Of a stretch of DNA of 64,000 nt, positions 1 to 9,851 are shown in pieces. The stretch lies in contig NZ_CP021355.1 in NCBI RefSeq assembly GCF_003130705.1, positions 124,001 through 188,000 on the forward strand. The letters are read 5' to 3'. Numbering within the stretch: the stretch's first letter is position 1; every line of letters begins with the position of its first letter. The notes below the pieces were generated by a model. That model saw nothing but the letters and a program-made list of their open reading frames with translations. It had not been told where the DNA came from and made no database searches. The position numbers were made by a program, and so were the translations under genes. The DNA is from Rhodococcus oxybenzonivorans. Lineage in GTDB: Bacteria; Actinomycetota; Actinomycetes; Mycobacteriales; Mycobacteriaceae.

Positions 1-1
1 C

Positions 2-2434
2 CGGCCGGCGCCGACCTCGTGGCCGGCAACCCGGCAGAGCCGCGGCACCGTCGAAGCCCGACTGGCGGGCGAACCATTTCGGGCCGAGGACTCGAACGCC
101 CGCTATCACCGCAAGAAGTCGCTGCAGACGGTGCTGGACTGGCTTGAGCTGTATCCGGGCTCGTCGTGGCAGCAGCGGTGGAACGCCACCGGCGCCGGGA
201 TCGACGGTCACCGGGACTGGCGCGTCAAGCTGCTTGCCGACCTGGACGAGGCAGGGCTGCTCGGCGAGCAGCCCGGCTCGGTCCACAGGCTGTTGGGTAT
301 GGGGCTGATCCAGCTCATCGGTGGCGACTACGTGCGCCCGTCGCTGGGCTGGCTGATGGCCACGTCCTCGCCGCTGCGCATCGCCAACGAGATGGCCAAA
401 GTCCGCGATCGTCATGGCCTGGCGCAGCTGCGGGCGGTCCGCACGTCGAGCACGGTGGGCGATGCGACGATGGTCCCGGCCATCGAGCGGGTGGCGCTGA
501 TGATGGCCGCCAAGGGCGGCACGGTCGCCGACGTCACCCCCGGCGACTGCATCGAATTGATGCAGACCAGCCGAGAGGTGTTCCCCGGACCCAACCGCTC
601 CGGTCGGCACAGCCCGCTCTTCTACCAGCTGCTGCATTCGATCGGGGCCTTCCCCGCGGATGCGCCGCCAACGGTGCGCATGTTCAGCAGCCTTTTCGCC
701 GGCAGGCTGTCGGTCGAGCAGCTCGTCGACCGCTACGACCTGGCCTGTCGCCCGGTGCGTGAGCTGTTGGTGGACTACTTGCGCGAACGGCAACCCGCCG
801 TCGACTACAGCACGTTGACCAACCTGGCCACCACGCTGACCCTGTGGTTCTGGAAGGACCTGGAACGACACCATCCGGGAATCGACTCGCTGCAGCTGAC
901 CCCCGAGGTCGCCGCCGGGTGGAAACAACGAATCCGCACCCGCACGGTGCGGTCGAGAAACGAACACGGCGACGTCGTCGAGACGACGGTCGAACGCGAC
1001 TCCGCGGCCGACATCCTGATCACCGTGCGCTGCTTCTACCTCGACCTGGCGCAATGGGCCGTCGACGACCCGGCCCGCTGGGGACCGTGGGCGGTGCCGT
1101 GCCCGATCCGGGCCGCCGACGTGCAGCACCGGAAGATGACTTCCCGCCGCAAGTCTCGCATGGACCAGCGCACCAGGGAACGCCTGCCCGCACTGCCCGC
1201 GCTGGCCACTGTCGTCGAACGAGAACGAAAGGCAGCCGCGGCCCGCCTCGCGGCAGCCCGGACGGTCGGACCTGGCGAGCAATTCACCGTGGAGGGCCTC
1301 ACACTGCGGCGCGCACGCCTGAAACGGCACTCGCCCCGCATCTGGGCCGAAGAACCCGACACCGGTCGACGACGTGACCTGAACCGTGAAGAGGACAACG
1401 CCTTCTGGGCGTGGGCCGCCATCGAAGTCCTGCGGATGACCGGCATCCGGGTCGAGGAGCTCACCGAGCTGACCCACCCCAGCCTGGTCCAATACCGCAC
1501 ACCTCACACCGGGGAACTCATTCCGCTACTACAGATTCCGCCGTCGAAGACCGATCAGGAACGCCTGCTGGTGATCTCACCGGAACTGGCCGATGTGCTG
1601 TCGGCGGTCGTCTGTCGCGTCCGCGGCAGCGACGGCAGTGTCCCTCTGGTGGTCGCCTACGACCACCACGAGAAGGTTTGGAACCCACCGATGCCGCTGC
1701 TGTTCCAACGCGCCATCGGCCTCGAGACCCGGCCGATCCCCATCGGCGGTGTCCGCGACCTGATCAGCGGCGCCCTGGCCCGCTCCGGTCTCACCGACAC
1801 GGCGGGCCGACCGTTGGACTTCGCGCCCCACGACTTCCGCCGCCTGTTCACCACCGACGCAGTGATGAACGGGATGCCGCCCCACATTGCACAGCTGATA
1901 CTCGGCCACCGCGACATCAACACCACCATGGGCTACAAGGCCGTCTATCCCGAGGAAGCTATCGATGGACACCGCGCCTTCATCGCCCGTCGCCGAGCCC
2001 TGCGGCCCAGCGAGGAATACCGCAGACCCACCGACGCCGAATGGGAGGAGTTCCTTGGCCACTTCGAGCGGCGACGACTGGCGCTGGGTGACTGCGGCCG
2101 CGCATATGGCACCGGCTGCATTCACGAGCACAGTTGCGTTCGCTGTCCGCTGCTGAGGGTCGATCCAGCCCAACGACACCGCCTGGTCGACATCCGCGAC
2201 AACCTCATCACCCGCATCGCGGAAGCCGAGCACAAAGGCTGGGTCGGGGAAGCCGAAGGACTCCGGGTCAGCCTCGCCGCGACTAGGGAAAAACTCGCCG
2301 AGATCGGCACCGCCATCGCCAGAGGCAATGCCACAGTCGCACTCGGTATCCCCGGCTTCCGCGAACTCGCCGGCCGCACCGCGACAATCCCACACCACCC
2401 GACCACTCCCATCAGCCGGGAACATGACCAATAG
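2..2434 (+). CDS. Large tyrosine recombinase/integrase (5' end outside window)
   Basis: Site-specific DNA recombinase of the phage-integrase family. The frame is open back to the first bases of the window, so the true start lies upstream; the first internal GTG is at 131 (767 residues from there). Numbered from that GTG, the catalytic set is visible: Arg440 (GIRVEEL), His567-x-x-Arg570 (HDFRR), His593 (LGHRD) and Tyr602 (MGYKAVYP). A Cys-rich stretch follows (CIHEHSCVRC). The N-terminal 400 residues are the long DNA-binding arm usual in the very large actinobacterial integrases found on plasmids and islands. Such genes often occur in sets; partners would lie left of the window. Recombinase identity is secure, the attachment site is unknown. 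Confidence 0.88.
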   Translation, partial: RPAPTSWPATRQSRGTVEARLAGEPFRAEDSNARYHRKKSLQTVLDWLELYPGSSWQQRWNATGAGIDGHRDWRVKLLADLDEAGLLGEQPGSVHRLLGMGLIQLIGGDYVRPSLGWLMATSSPLRIANEMAKVRDRHGLAQLRAVRTSSTVGDATMVPAIERVALMMAAKGGTVADVTPGDCIELMQTSREVFPGPNRSGRHSPLFYQLLHSIGAFPADAPPTVRMFSSLFAGRLSVEQLVDRYDLACRPVRELLVDYLRERQPAVDYSTLTNLATTLTLWFWKDLERHHPGIDSLQLTPEVAAGWKQRIRTRTVRSRNEHGDVVETTVERDSAADILITVRCFYLDLAQWAVDDPARWGPWAVPCPIRAADVQHRKMTSRRKSRMDQRTRERLPALPALATVVERERKAAAARLAAARTVGPGEQFTVEGLTLRRARLKRHSPRIWAEEPDTGRRRDLNREEDNAFWAWAAIEVLRMTGIRVEELTELTHPSLVQYRTPHTGELIPLLQIPPSKTDQERLLVISPELADVLSAVVCRVRGSDGSVPLVVAYDHHEKVWNPPMPLLFQRAIGLETRPIPIGGVRDLISGALARSGLTDTAGRPLDFAPHDFRRLFTTDAVMNGMPPHIAQLILGHRDINTTMGYKAVYPEEAIDGHRAFIARRRALRPSEEYRRPTDAEWEEFLGHFERRRLALGDCGRAYGTGCIHEHSCVRCPLLRVDPAQRHRLVDIRDNLITRIAEAEHKGWVGEAEGLRVSLAATREKLAEIGTAIARGNATVALGIPGFRELAGRTATIPHHPTTPISREHDQ

Positions 2435-3401
2435 TCGCCACCAACAGCAGGAACGGCACCTGGCCGCTAGTTCAGAGAAGATCACCGAACCCGGATTGTG
2501 GATGCAATTCGACTGGGGCAACGGCCCGAAAGTGCCCGGACCGGGCGGGATCGTGCGCTCGACCCTGTTGTTCTGCGCCTGGCTGGCGTGGTCACGCTTC
2601 CGTGTGGTGATCCCGGTGTGGGATCAAACGTTGCCGACGTTGATTGCGTGCCTCGATGCCACGGTGCGTCGCTTCGGTGGAGTGCCAACCTACGCGCTGA
2701 CCGACAATCCCCGCACCGTGAGCATCGACCACATCGCCGGGATACCGGTACGCCATCCGCAAATCGTCGAAGCCGCCCGCCACTACGGCATGGCCGTGCA
2801 CACCAGCGCGGCTGTTCGACCCCGAATCGAAGGGTGGCAGCGAGGCGACGGTGAAGATCGCCAAAGCTGATCTGGTACCCACCGACGCGAACCTGCTGCC
2901 GGCGTATGCCTCGTTCGGCGACCTCGAGACCGCCTGTGAGCGGTTCTGTGCCACGGTCAACGCGCGTCGGCACCGCGAAAGCGCCACCCGCGGATCGACC
3001 TGGCGCATTACCCCGGTCATCCGCAGGAACCGGGTGGGGCACCGAAGCCGCCGGTCCCGAAGGCCCGCTCCGCGGCCGAGGCCCGCTTCCTCGACCTCGG
3101 GCCCGGCGCGCACACCTGGTTGGTCGCCGCGTCGGCGGCCGGCACGGTCCGGATCCGGGCGAAGATGACCGCCGCGGTCGAGTTGGCCGCATTCGTCGGC
3201 GCCGCCACCGTCGACTCGGCTTTGTCGAGAGCGGCCGAATCCGGTCGGTTCGCCGAGGGGGATCTGCCGGCGATCGTCGCGCACCACACCGCCACCGCAG
3301 CCGAGACCGGGCTCGTCGTCGCCGACGAAAGTCATTCGGCCCAACCCGGTACTGCCGCCTGGGCCGGATTCGGCAGCACGAGTGCGGAGGCAAGCTCGTG
3401 A
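2424..3401 (+). pseudogene. istA transposase remnant (IS21 family)
   Basis: Pieces of an IS21 transposase appear in changing frames. The first piece carries a DDE-domain segment with WMQFDWG and LTDNPRT. The frame then shifts near 2805-2815, after which DPESKGG and KADLVPTDANL are readable. A third piece from about 3015 contains RIDLAHYPGHP and ends with QPGTAAWAGFG. The central part between the HRES-like segment and RIDLAHYP is missing compared with normal IstA, so an internal deletion is likely. The N-terminal HTH domain is also absent. It is very unlikely to be functional. Confidence 0.78.
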
Positions 3402-3736
3402 ACCCCACCGCGCCACCACTACCCGACGACCTCCTCGCCGTCCTCAAACGGATGCGCCTGCCCTACCTGCGGGCTGCCGCACCGGAGGTGTTGGCCACTG
3501 CGAAAGCGCAGCGGTGGGATCCCACCGAGGTGCTCAAGGTCCTTCTCGACGAAGAGGTCCGCGGCCGGGACGAGGCGACGAAGGCGATGCGCCGCAAAAC
3601 CGCGGGGCTTCCGGCTGGGAAGACGTTTTCGTCATGGCGGGAAGAGGATTCATCGATCCCGGCTCCTACCCAGCACGCCCTGAGCACGTTGGAGTGGGTG
3701 CACCGCGCCGAGAACCTGGCGGTCAGCGGACCGTCG
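2440..3736 (+). mobile_element. IS21-family element remnant
   Basis: Remains of an IS21-type element: an istA-like region followed by an overlapping istB-like region, both damaged. The istA N-terminal helix-turn-helix is missing, istA has frame changes and an internal deletion, and istB stops being recognisable at its Walker A motif. No terminal inverted repeats were found at either edge. The left edge abuts the integrase stop codon, so the remnant may have been joined there by deletion. Confidence 0.75.
3398..3736 (+). pseudogene. istB ATPase, truncated at Walker A
   Basis: IS21 helper ATPase. A GTG start at 3398 overlaps the end of the istA remnant (GTGA), the normal IS21 arrangement. The N-terminal segment (LKRMRLPYLR, then the ENLAVSGPS lead-in to the P-loop) is intact, but homology ends exactly where GTGKS should follow. 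The open frame runs on to 3802 with unrelated residues. About 60 percent of a normal IstB is lost, including the entire ATP-binding core. Confidence 0.78.
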
Positions 3737-3825
3737 GTTATCAACGGGTGTTCGTCGACTCTCATTAACGTCTTCGACGAGGTTTGTTGCGCCAGTGCTT
3801 GAAGTCTTCGGTCAATCAGGTCACC

Positions 3826-5133
3826 TCATGCATGCGGTCGGTTGTCCACGAGACGGCGGGCTTTGCCGATTGAGCGCTCCAGTGCTGCGGGCGGGAGAAC
3901 GGTGACGTTGACGCTGACCCCGATGCGATCCTTGACCAGTTTCTTCAATGTCGCTGTGGCAATGGGGTGGGCCTCGGGGCCGGCGTCCGGACGGGCTTCG
4001 ACCAGCACTGTCAGCGAATCCATCCGTCCTGCGCGTTCGAGGACGCACTGGAACTGTGGTGCCAGCGTGGGGACGGTCAGGATCAGTTCCTCGATCTGCG
4101 TCGGGAAGAGGTTGACGCCGCGGAGGATGATCATGTCGTCGGTGCGGCCGGTGACCTTCTGCATGCGGCGCATCGATCGGGCGGTGCCGGGCAGCAGGCG
4201 GGTCAGGTCGCGGGTTCGGTAGCGGATGATCGGCATGGCTTCTTTGGACAGCGAGGTGAAGACCAATTCGCCTTCCTCGCCGTCGGGGAGGACCTCGCCA
4301 GTCACGGGGTCGATGACCTCCGGGTAGAAATGATCTTCCCAGATGTGCAGCCCGTCCTTGGTCTCGACGCATTCCATCGCGACGCCGGGACCCATGACCT
4401 CGGAGAGCCCGTAGATGTCGACGGCGTCCATGTCGAGTGTCTTCTCGATCTCGCGACGCATCTCCTCGGTCCACGGCTCGGCGCCGAAGATTCCGGTACG
4501 CAGGGACGTCTTGGACGGGTCGATGCCCTTCTTGATCATCGCGTCGACGATGGTGAGCATGTACGACGGCGTCACCATGATCGCGTCAGGCTGGAAGTCC
4601 TCGATCAGTTGGATCTGGCGATCGGTCATTCCGCCGGACATCGGTATCACGGTGCAGCCGAGGCGTTCCGCGCCGTAGTGCGCGCCGAGTCCACCGGTGA
4701 ACAATCCGTACCCGTAGGCGACGTGCACCTTGTCCGACGGCGTGACGCCGGCGGCGCGGAGGCTGCGGGCGATGAGGTCGGCCCAGTTGCTGATGTCATT
4801 CGCGGTGTAGCCGACCACCGTGGGGCGGCCGGTGGTACCCGACGAGGCGTGGATCCGGGACACCTTGTTCTGCGGCACCGCGAACATTCCGAAGGGGTAG
4901 TTCTCGCGCAGATCCTTTTTCGCGGTGAACGGGAATTTCGCGAGGTCGGACAAGTCCTTCAGGTCGCTGGGGTGCACGCCGGCGTCGTCGAAGGCCTTCT
5001 TGTAGTGCGGGACGTTGTCGTAGGCGTGCTGAAGCGACCACTGCAACCGCTCGAGCTGGAGTGTGGAGATGCGGTCACGGCTCGCGTTCTCGATGTCGGG
5101 TGTGTCGGTCGGGGTGGGCAGCACGCTGGTCAT
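3826..5133 (-). CDS. paaK: Phenylacetate-CoA ligase
   Basis: AMP-forming ligase that activates phenylacetate to phenylacetyl-CoA, the entry step of the paa pathway. The 435-residue length fits the family. The adenylation motif SSGTTGRPT is at about residue 97, and YGLSEVMGPG lies mid-protein. The C-terminal subdomain carries TGRTDDMI and a late basic region (SIGKARR). It is the last gene of paaABCDEK, 31 bases after paaE. ATG start at 5133. Its position downstream of the epoxidase genes supports phenylacetate rather than a generic acyl substrate. Confidence 0.95.
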   Translation of the reverse strand: MTSVLPTPTDTPDIENASRDRISTLQLERLQWSLQHAYDNVPHYKKAFDDAGVHPSDLKDLSDLAKFPFTAKKDLRENYPFGMFAVPQNKVSRIHASSGTTGRPTVVGYTANDISNWADLIARSLRAAGVTPSDKVHVAYGYGLFTGGLGAHYGAERLGCTVIPMSGGMTDRQIQLIEDFQPDAIMVTPSYMLTIVDAMIKKGIDPSKTSLRTGIFGAEPWTEEMRREIEKTLDMDAVDIYGLSEVMGPGVAMECVETKDGLHIWEDHFYPEVIDPVTGEVLPDGEEGELVFTSLSKEAMPIIRYRTRDLTRLLPGTARSMRRMQKVTGRTDDMIILRGVNLFPTQIEELILTVPTLAPQFQCVLERAGRMDSLTVLVEARPDAGPEAHPIATATLKKLVKDRIGVSVNVTVLPPAALERSIGKARRLVDNRPHA

Positions 5134-5164
5134 GAGTGTCTCCGATGTTTCACGATGTCCGGGG

Positions 5165-6259
5165 TCAGGCGTCGAAGTCGACGGTCACGCTGTCGCTGAC
5201 GGGGAATGTCTGGCAGGTGAGGACGAAGCCGGCGGCGACCTCGTTGTCCTCGAGTGCGTAGTTGCGGCGCATGTCCACCTGACCGCCGGTCACCTTGGCG
5301 CGGCAGGTGCCGCACACTCCGCCCTTGCAGGCGAACGGGAGATCGGCGCGCAGTTGCTCGCCGGCGTCGAGAATCGACTCGTCCTGTGGAAGGGCGCCGG
5401 TCACGTTCCGCCCGTCGAGGATGATGGTCACCTCGCTGCTGGGTCCGGTTACTCCCGGCTCGCGATGCTTTTCTTGTTGCGGCGGGACGTCGTCGACGTA
5501 GAACAGCTCGTGGTGGATATTGCTTTTCGGCACACCGAATTCGGCGAGCACGGTCTGCGCGTCGGTCACCATACCGAAGGGGCCGCACAACCAGAAGTGG
5601 TCGATGTCCGGGGTCGGGACCACGGCGTCGAGGATGTTGCGGAGGCGCTCGGCGTCGAGCCGGCCGCTGAAAAGCTCGACTTCACGCGGTTCACGGGAGA
5701 GCACGTGGATGACATCGAAACGGGGGCCGTACTGATCCTTGAGGTCCGCAATCTCCTCGGCGAACATCACCGACCGGGTGCGCCGGTTACCGTACAACAG
5801 AACGACTTCCGACTCCGGATTTGCGAGGACGGAGCCGGCGATCGACAGCATCGGCGTGATGCCGGAGCCGGCGGCGATGAGTACGTGCCTGCCACCCGCG
5901 GAGGGGTCGGCGTGAAACGTTCCGGACGGTCCCTGGACGTCGATGCGATCACCCGCCTTGACTTCTTGCACGAGCCATGACGAGAACAGGCCGTCGGTGA
6001 CCTCACGGACGCCGACGCGAGGGCGCGCACCGGCGGGGGCGCAGATGGAGTACGAGCGCCGATGCTCGACACCGTCCACCGTGCGGCTGAGCATCAACGA
6101 TTGCCCAGGGCGAAAGCTGAATTCGTCGCGAAGGTCGTCGGGCACGTCGAAGGTGACGGCGACGGCATCGTCACACAACGACTCGACATCCGCGACGGTC
6201 AGCGTGTGAAACGCCTTCTTGCGACTCGGGGTGACGACGGGCTCATCTGTAACGGTCAT
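5165..6259 (-). CDS. paaE: Phenylacetyl-CoA epoxidase reductase subunit
   Basis: Flavin/iron-sulfur reductase that passes NADPH electrons to the PaaA di-iron centre. It has an N-terminal FAD-binding barrel (RSYSICAPAG), a nucleotide-binding domain (AAGSGITPMLS), and a C-terminal plant-type [2Fe-2S] ferredoxin domain with CKGGVCGTC and a later Cys. 364 residues. I chose the ATG at 6259 rather than the longer frame because MTVTDEP follows a good ribosome site (AAGGAAA). That ATG shares one base with the paaD stop, as expected in a tightly coupled operon. Confidence 0.95.
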   Translation of the reverse strand: MTVTDEPVVTPSRKKAFHTLTVADVESLCDDAVAVTFDVPDDLRDEFSFRPGQSLMLSRTVDGVEHRRSYSICAPAGARPRVGVREVTDGLFSSWLVQEVKAGDRIDVQGPSGTFHADPSAGGRHVLIAAGSGITPMLSIAGSVLANPESEVVLLYGNRRTRSVMFAEEIADLKDQYGPRFDVIHVLSREPREVELFSGRLDAERLRNILDAVVPTPDIDHFWLCGPFGMVTDAQTVLAEFGVPKSNIHHELFYVDDVPPQQEKHREPGVTGPSSEVTIILDGRNVTGALPQDESILDAGEQLRADLPFACKGGVCGTCRAKVTGGQVDMRRNYALEDNEVAAGFVLTCQTFPVSDSVTVDFDA

Positions 6260-6765
6260 CAGATTTCCTTCACATGGTCGAAGGGTTCGAGGCAGTCGTC
6301 GCAGCGGTACTGCGCCTTGCATAAGGTTGCGCCGAACTCGGAGGTGAGCCGGGTGTGCGACGATCCGCACTGCGGGCATTCGAGCTCACGGGGCTTTACG
6401 GTCAGCGTCAACGGAACCGGACCTGGCGTGCGGGCCGGCGCGGGACCGGGCACCGAGTACCCCGTGTCGCGGAGTTTGCAACGACCCTCGTCGGAGATCC
6501 AGTCGGTGCTCCACGCCGGCGTCAAGCTTGTGGCGATCTCGATCGACGTGTAGCCGTTGTCGCGGAGCTTGTGTTCGATGTCGTCGCGGATTGTCGCCAT
6601 GGCCGGGCATCCCGAGTAGGTCGGGGTGATGGTGACGAGCACGCTGCCGTCGCCGCGCACCTCGACGTCGCGCAGGACACCGAGGTCGTCGAGAGTGAGT
6701 AGCGGCATCTCGGGGTCCATGACGGATGCCGCGATCTCCCGGGCCGTGCGCTCGATGGTCGTCAC
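6259..6765 (-). CDS. paaD: Phenylacetyl-CoA epoxidase accessory protein PaaD
   Basis: Member of the MIP18/DUF59-type family, thought to help mature or insert the metal centre of the epoxidase. 168 residues from a GTG that overlaps the paaC stop (GTGA). The N-terminal DUF59-like part contains DPEMPLLTLDDLG and TYSGCPAM. The C-terminus has two CxxC pairs (CPQC and CDDC) typical of PaaD and probably binding zinc or iron. The longer open frame upstream is an overlap with paaC and is not coding. Confidence 0.93.
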   Translation of the reverse strand: MTTIERTAREIAASVMDPEMPLLTLDDLGVLRDVEVRGDGSVLVTITPTYSGCPAMATIRDDIEHKLRDNGYTSIEIATSLTPAWSTDWISDEGRCKLRDTGYSVPGPAPARTPGPVPLTLTVKPRELECPQCGSSHTRLTSEFGATLCKAQYRCDDCLEPFDHVKEI

Positions 6766-7679
6766 CAGACTCCCTCCGGGTGGGCGCGCGCCACGACCTG
6801 CATCTCTGCGATGAGCGGGCCCAGGGCTTCGGTGTGGATGCCGCGCCGCCCGCCGCGTCCGCCGATGGTGCCGACGCTCTTGCCGGTCGGGGCTTCGAGT
6901 TCGGCGGCGTGCAGAACCTGTGCGATGACGGAGTCGAATTCGTCGCGCACTTTCCTGGGGTCCACGCCGACGCGGACCTTCGCGAGCGCTATTTCCTCGT
7001 CGGTGGGGACGAACAGTTCGGAGACGTAGGGCCAGATGTGGTCGAGGCCGTCGCGAACGCGACGCTTCGACTCGTGGGTGCCGCACCCGAGCGTGACGAC
7101 CCAGCGGGCAGCGTAGTCGCGATGGTAGGTCAGCTCTTTGACGCCCTTGTTCGCGACCGCGGCCAGAACCGGGTCCCGTGAGGTCCGCAGGCGGTCGAAG
7201 ATTGCCAGACGCCACGTCGCGAACACCAGCAGGCGTACCTGTGACATGGCGAAGTCGCCGTTGTCGAGTTCGGTCAGTCGGACGTTCCTGAACTCGGAGT
7301 CGGTGCGGAAGAACGCCAGTGCATCCTCCGATGGAACAGGAGTCGTATCCGAGATATACGGCACCACGGCGCTATCCGCTGCGGCGGCGCGGGCGAGCAA
7401 CAGACGTGCCTGTCCGAGAAGGTCGAGTCCGACGTTGGCCAGAGCCACCTCTTCTTCGAGCTCTGGTGCCCGTGTGCTCCATTCAGCGAGTCGCTGCGAG
7501 CTGATCAGCGCGTCGTCGCCGAGCATGAGGCAGTACGCAGCAAGAGCCTTCAGGTCGACGTCGTCCGGGACGGTGGTGTCGACACCGGCGAGTGGATCGT
7601 CGAAGCTGGTACCGAACGCCCACTGGCCGTGCGAATCCTCGTCGACGAGGCCTTCGTAGGCGTTGTCGTGATCAGTCAT
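6762..7679 (-). CDS. paaC: Phenylacetyl-CoA epoxidase structural subunit PaaC
   Basis: Ferritin-like partner of PaaA; the A2C2 core epoxidises the aromatic ring of phenylacetyl-CoA. 305 residues, all-helical, with family-typical segments LANVGLDLLGQAR and YHRDYAARWV. In this family PaaC has lost catalytic iron and acts structurally; this is family knowledge, not tested here. It starts 13 bases after paaB and its stop overlaps the paaD start. Confidence 0.94.
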   Translation of the reverse strand: MTDHDNAYEGLVDEDSHGQWAFGTSFDDPLAGVDTTVPDDVDLKALAAYCLMLGDDALISSQRLAEWSTRAPELEEEVALANVGLDLLGQARLLLARAAAADSAVVPYISDTTPVPSEDALAFFRTDSEFRNVRLTELDNGDFAMSQVRLLVFATWRLAIFDRLRTSRDPVLAAVANKGVKELTYHRDYAARWVVTLGCGTHESKRRVRDGLDHIWPYVSELFVPTDEEIALAKVRVGVDPRKVRDEFDSVIAQVLHAAELEAPTGKSVGTIGGRGGRRGIHTEALGPLIAEMQVVARAHPEGVW

Positions 7680-7692
7680 CGATTTTCAAGCC

Positions 7693-8055
7693 TCACATGT
7701 GGGGGACGTTGTCGGGGATCTCGTAGAACGTCGGGTGGCGGTACACCTTGTCACCGCTGGGCGCGAAGAACGGATCCTTCTCCGACGGCGACGACGCGAC
7801 GATCGCATTGGACGGCACCACCCAGATGCTGACGCCTTCGTTGCGGCGGGTGTAGACGTCACGAGCGTGGCGCAGTGCCATGTAGTCGTCGGCGGCGTGC
7901 AACGATCCGACATGAACGTGGTTCAGCCCACGCTTGCCGCGCAGGAACACCTCGTACAGAGGCCAATCCGCTTTGACGGACTCCCTTTTCGGCTCGGTCG
8001 GTACGCCCTCTGTGGGAATTGCGTCGTGGCCGCCCTCGGCCGTGAATTCACTCAT
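7693..8055 (-). CDS. paaB: Phenylacetyl-CoA epoxidase subunit PaaB
   Basis: Small subunit that bridges PaaAC heterodimers into the larger complex. 120 residues with the family signature [13 protein letters not shown] followed by [14 protein letters not shown]. The N-terminus (about 28 residues before the core) is acidic and longer than in enterobacterial PaaB. Its ATG overlaps the paaA stop (ATGA), indicating translational coupling. Confidence 0.94.
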   Translation of the reverse strand: MSEFTAEGGHDAIPTEGVPTEPKRESVKADWPLYEVFLRGKRGLNHVHVGSLHAADDYMALRHARDVYTRRNEGVSIWVVPSNAIVASSPSEKDPFFAPSGDKVYRHPTFYEIPDNVPHM

Positions 8056-8993
8056 GATGCTACGGTCCTCTCCGCGAATGCGGTTGCTGCCTCGCGCACC
8101 CAGGCGCCGTTCTCGTGCGCTGCGCGGCGGTTGGCGATGCGCTCGACGTTGGATGCGCCGTTGCCCTTGATGACCTGAATGAACTCGGACCAGTCCGGCT
8201 CACCGAAGTCGTGCGACTTGCGCTCTTCGTTCCACTTCAGGTCGGGGTCCGGGAACGTGACGCCGAGCGCCTCCGCCTGCGGGATGGACATGTCGACGAA
8301 GCGCTGACGCAGTTCGTCGTTGGTGTGACGCTTGATGCCCCACTTCATGGACTGCTCGGTGTTGGGGGACTCGTCGTCGGGCGGGCCGAACATCATCAGT
8401 GCCGGCCACCACCAGCGGTTCACCGATTCCTGGACCATCCGGCGTTGTTCGTCGGTGCCGCGCATCATCGTCGCGAGTAGTTCGTACCCCTGGCGCTGGT
8501 GGAACGACTCCTCCTTGCACACGCGAATCATTGCGCGGGCGTAGGGACCGAAGGAGCTGCGGCACAGCGGAACCTGGTTGCAGATCGCGGCGCCGTCGAC
8601 GAGCCAGCCGATGGTACCGACGTCGGCGTACGTCAGGGTCGGGTAGTTGAAGATCGAGGAGTACTTCTGCTTGCCCTCGATAAGCTTTGCCGTCAGGTCG
8701 GCGCGGTCGGCTCCGAGTGTCTCGGCGGCGGAGTACAGGTACAGTCCGTGTCCGGCCTCGTCCTGAACCTTCGCCATGAGGATGGCTTTGCGGCGCAGCG
8801 ACGGCGCGCGGGTGAGCCAGTTGCCCTCCGGCTGCATTCCGATGATCTCGGAGTGTGCGTGCTGCGCGATCTGGCGGATGAGCGACTTGCGGTAGCCGTC
8901 GGGCATCCAGTCGCGAGGTTCGACGCGCTGCTCGTGGGCAATGGTTTCGTCGAAGGTTTCCTGCAGTGCTTCCAGGGTATGTGACGTGGTCAT
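8052..8993 (-). CDS. paaA: Phenylacetyl-CoA epoxidase catalytic subunit
   Basis: Catalytic di-iron monooxygenase subunit that forms ring-1,2-epoxyphenylacetyl-CoA. 313 residues. Carboxylate/histidine iron ligands are visible in [11 protein letters not shown] and [13 protein letters not shown]. It is the first gene of paaABCDEK. A palindromic operator sits 13-34 bases upstream of the ATG, so repression probably acts on this promoter directly. Confidence 0.96.
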   Translation of the reverse strand: MTTSHTLEALQETFDETIAHEQRVEPRDWMPDGYRKSLIRQIAQHAHSEIIGMQPEGNWLTRAPSLRRKAILMAKVQDEAGHGLYLYSAAETLGADRADLTAKLIEGKQKYSSIFNYPTLTYADVGTIGWLVDGAAICNQVPLCRSSFGPYARAMIRVCKEESFHQRQGYELLATMMRGTDEQRRMVQESVNRWWWPALMMFGPPDDESPNTEQSMKWGIKRHTNDELRQRFVDMSIPQAEALGVTFPDPDLKWNEERKSHDFGEPDWSEFIQVIKGNGASNVERIANRRAAHENGAWVREAATAFAERTVAS

Positions 8994-9005
8994 CAGTCCT
9001 ACCTC

Positions 9006-9027
9006 TATTACCGAATGATCGGTTAGT
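9006..9027. promoter_or_regulatory. PaaR-type operator before paaA
   Basis: Palindromic core ACCGAATGATCGGT at 9010-9023, flanked by TATT and TAGT. It has the same ACCG-N6-CGGT architecture as two other sites at 12671 and 13410. It lies between paaG and paaA. It resembles the TetR-type PaaR box I recall from Corynebacterium (ACCG-NN-CG-NN-CGGT); binding by the local repressor is an inference. Confidence 0.75.
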
Positions 9028-9071
9028 AATTAGTATGCGCGAGAGCGACGCGGGGCGCAAGGAAATTCTCG

Positions 9072-9851
9072 TCAGCGTCCCGTGAAGACCGGCTTCTGCT
9101 TCGATAGGAATGCGTCGACCGCGGCTTTGTGGTCCGTCGTCTGCCCGAGGTGCTTCTGCGCAGCGAGTTCACGATCCAGAGCGTCCGACAATCCGGATGC
9201 CGACGCCCGGACCAGCGACTTCACCTGCCGGTAAGCCTCGGTGGGTCCTGCTGCGAGCTTCACAGCCAACGCTTCGGCGGTCGCGAGAACCTCATCGTCT
9301 GGGACGACCCGGTGTACCAGACCCCAGTGCAACGCCTGTTCGGCCGAGATCTTGTCGCCCAGCAGGATCAGTGCGGAGGCACGGCTGGCGCCCAGAGACT
9401 CCACCAGCGAGTGGCTCAGGCCGGAGTCACTGGCCAACCCAATGCCGGTGAACGCGGTCGCGAAAGACGACTTGGTCCCGGCGACGCGAATGTCCCCGAC
9501 CAGAGCGATCCCGAGTCCGGCACCCACGCAGGCGCCGGGAATCGCGACGACGACCGGCACGGCGATATTCTTCAGCGCACTGATGAGCGGGTTGTAGTGC
9601 ACACCGACGGTGTCCATCGCCGTCGATGGGTCGGCCTCGAGCGCGGTCACGTGCTCGCCGAGGTCCTGGCCGACGCAGAAGTTCTTACCCTCGGCCGTGA
9701 CGAGCACTGCCCGCACGGTCGAATTCCCGGCCGCGGTGTCGACCGCCCCCTGGAAGGCGACCTTCGTTGCGGCATCGAGAGCGTTGTGCGCGTCGGGTCG
9801 AGCGAGCGTGATGGTGGCGAGCCCGTCGGATACATCCAGTCGTACGGTCAT
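9072..9851 (-). CDS. paaG: 1,2-epoxyphenylacetyl-CoA isomerase
   Basis: Crotonase-fold isomerase converting the ring epoxide to oxepin-CoA. 259 residues from the ATG at 9851, whose ribosome site (GGGAG) lies inside the end of paaH; an in-frame ATG at 9863 is possible. PaaG-like features are FCVGQDL, VHYNPLI, the oxyanion-hole region GACVGAGLGIAL and an Asp in LASDSGLS where catalytic Asp is expected. This pattern favours PaaG over a plain hydratase; the second crotonase, paaF, lies two genes upstream. Confidence 0.88.
   Translation of the reverse strand: MTVRLDVSDGLATITLARPDAHNALDAATKVAFQGAVDTAAGNSTVRAVLVTAEGKNFCVGQDLGEHVTALEADPSTAMDTVGVHYNPLISALKNIAVPVVVAIPGACVGAGLGIALVGDIRVAGTKSSFATAFTGIGLASDSGLSHSLVESLGASRASALILLGDKISAEQALHWGLVHRVVPDDEVLATAEALAVKLAAGPTEAYRQVKSLVRASASGLSDALDRELAAQKHLGQTTDHKAAVDAFLSKQKPVFTGR

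Noticed and set aside
1577..2521. 314-codon open frame antisense to the integrase
   Set aside because: High-GC shadow frame; the sense strand carries a complete set of recombinase catalytic residues and this frame shows no motif.
3967..5199. 410-codon plus-strand frame
   Set aside because: Exact antisense of paaK, with composition rich in Gly/Asp/Val and no domain.
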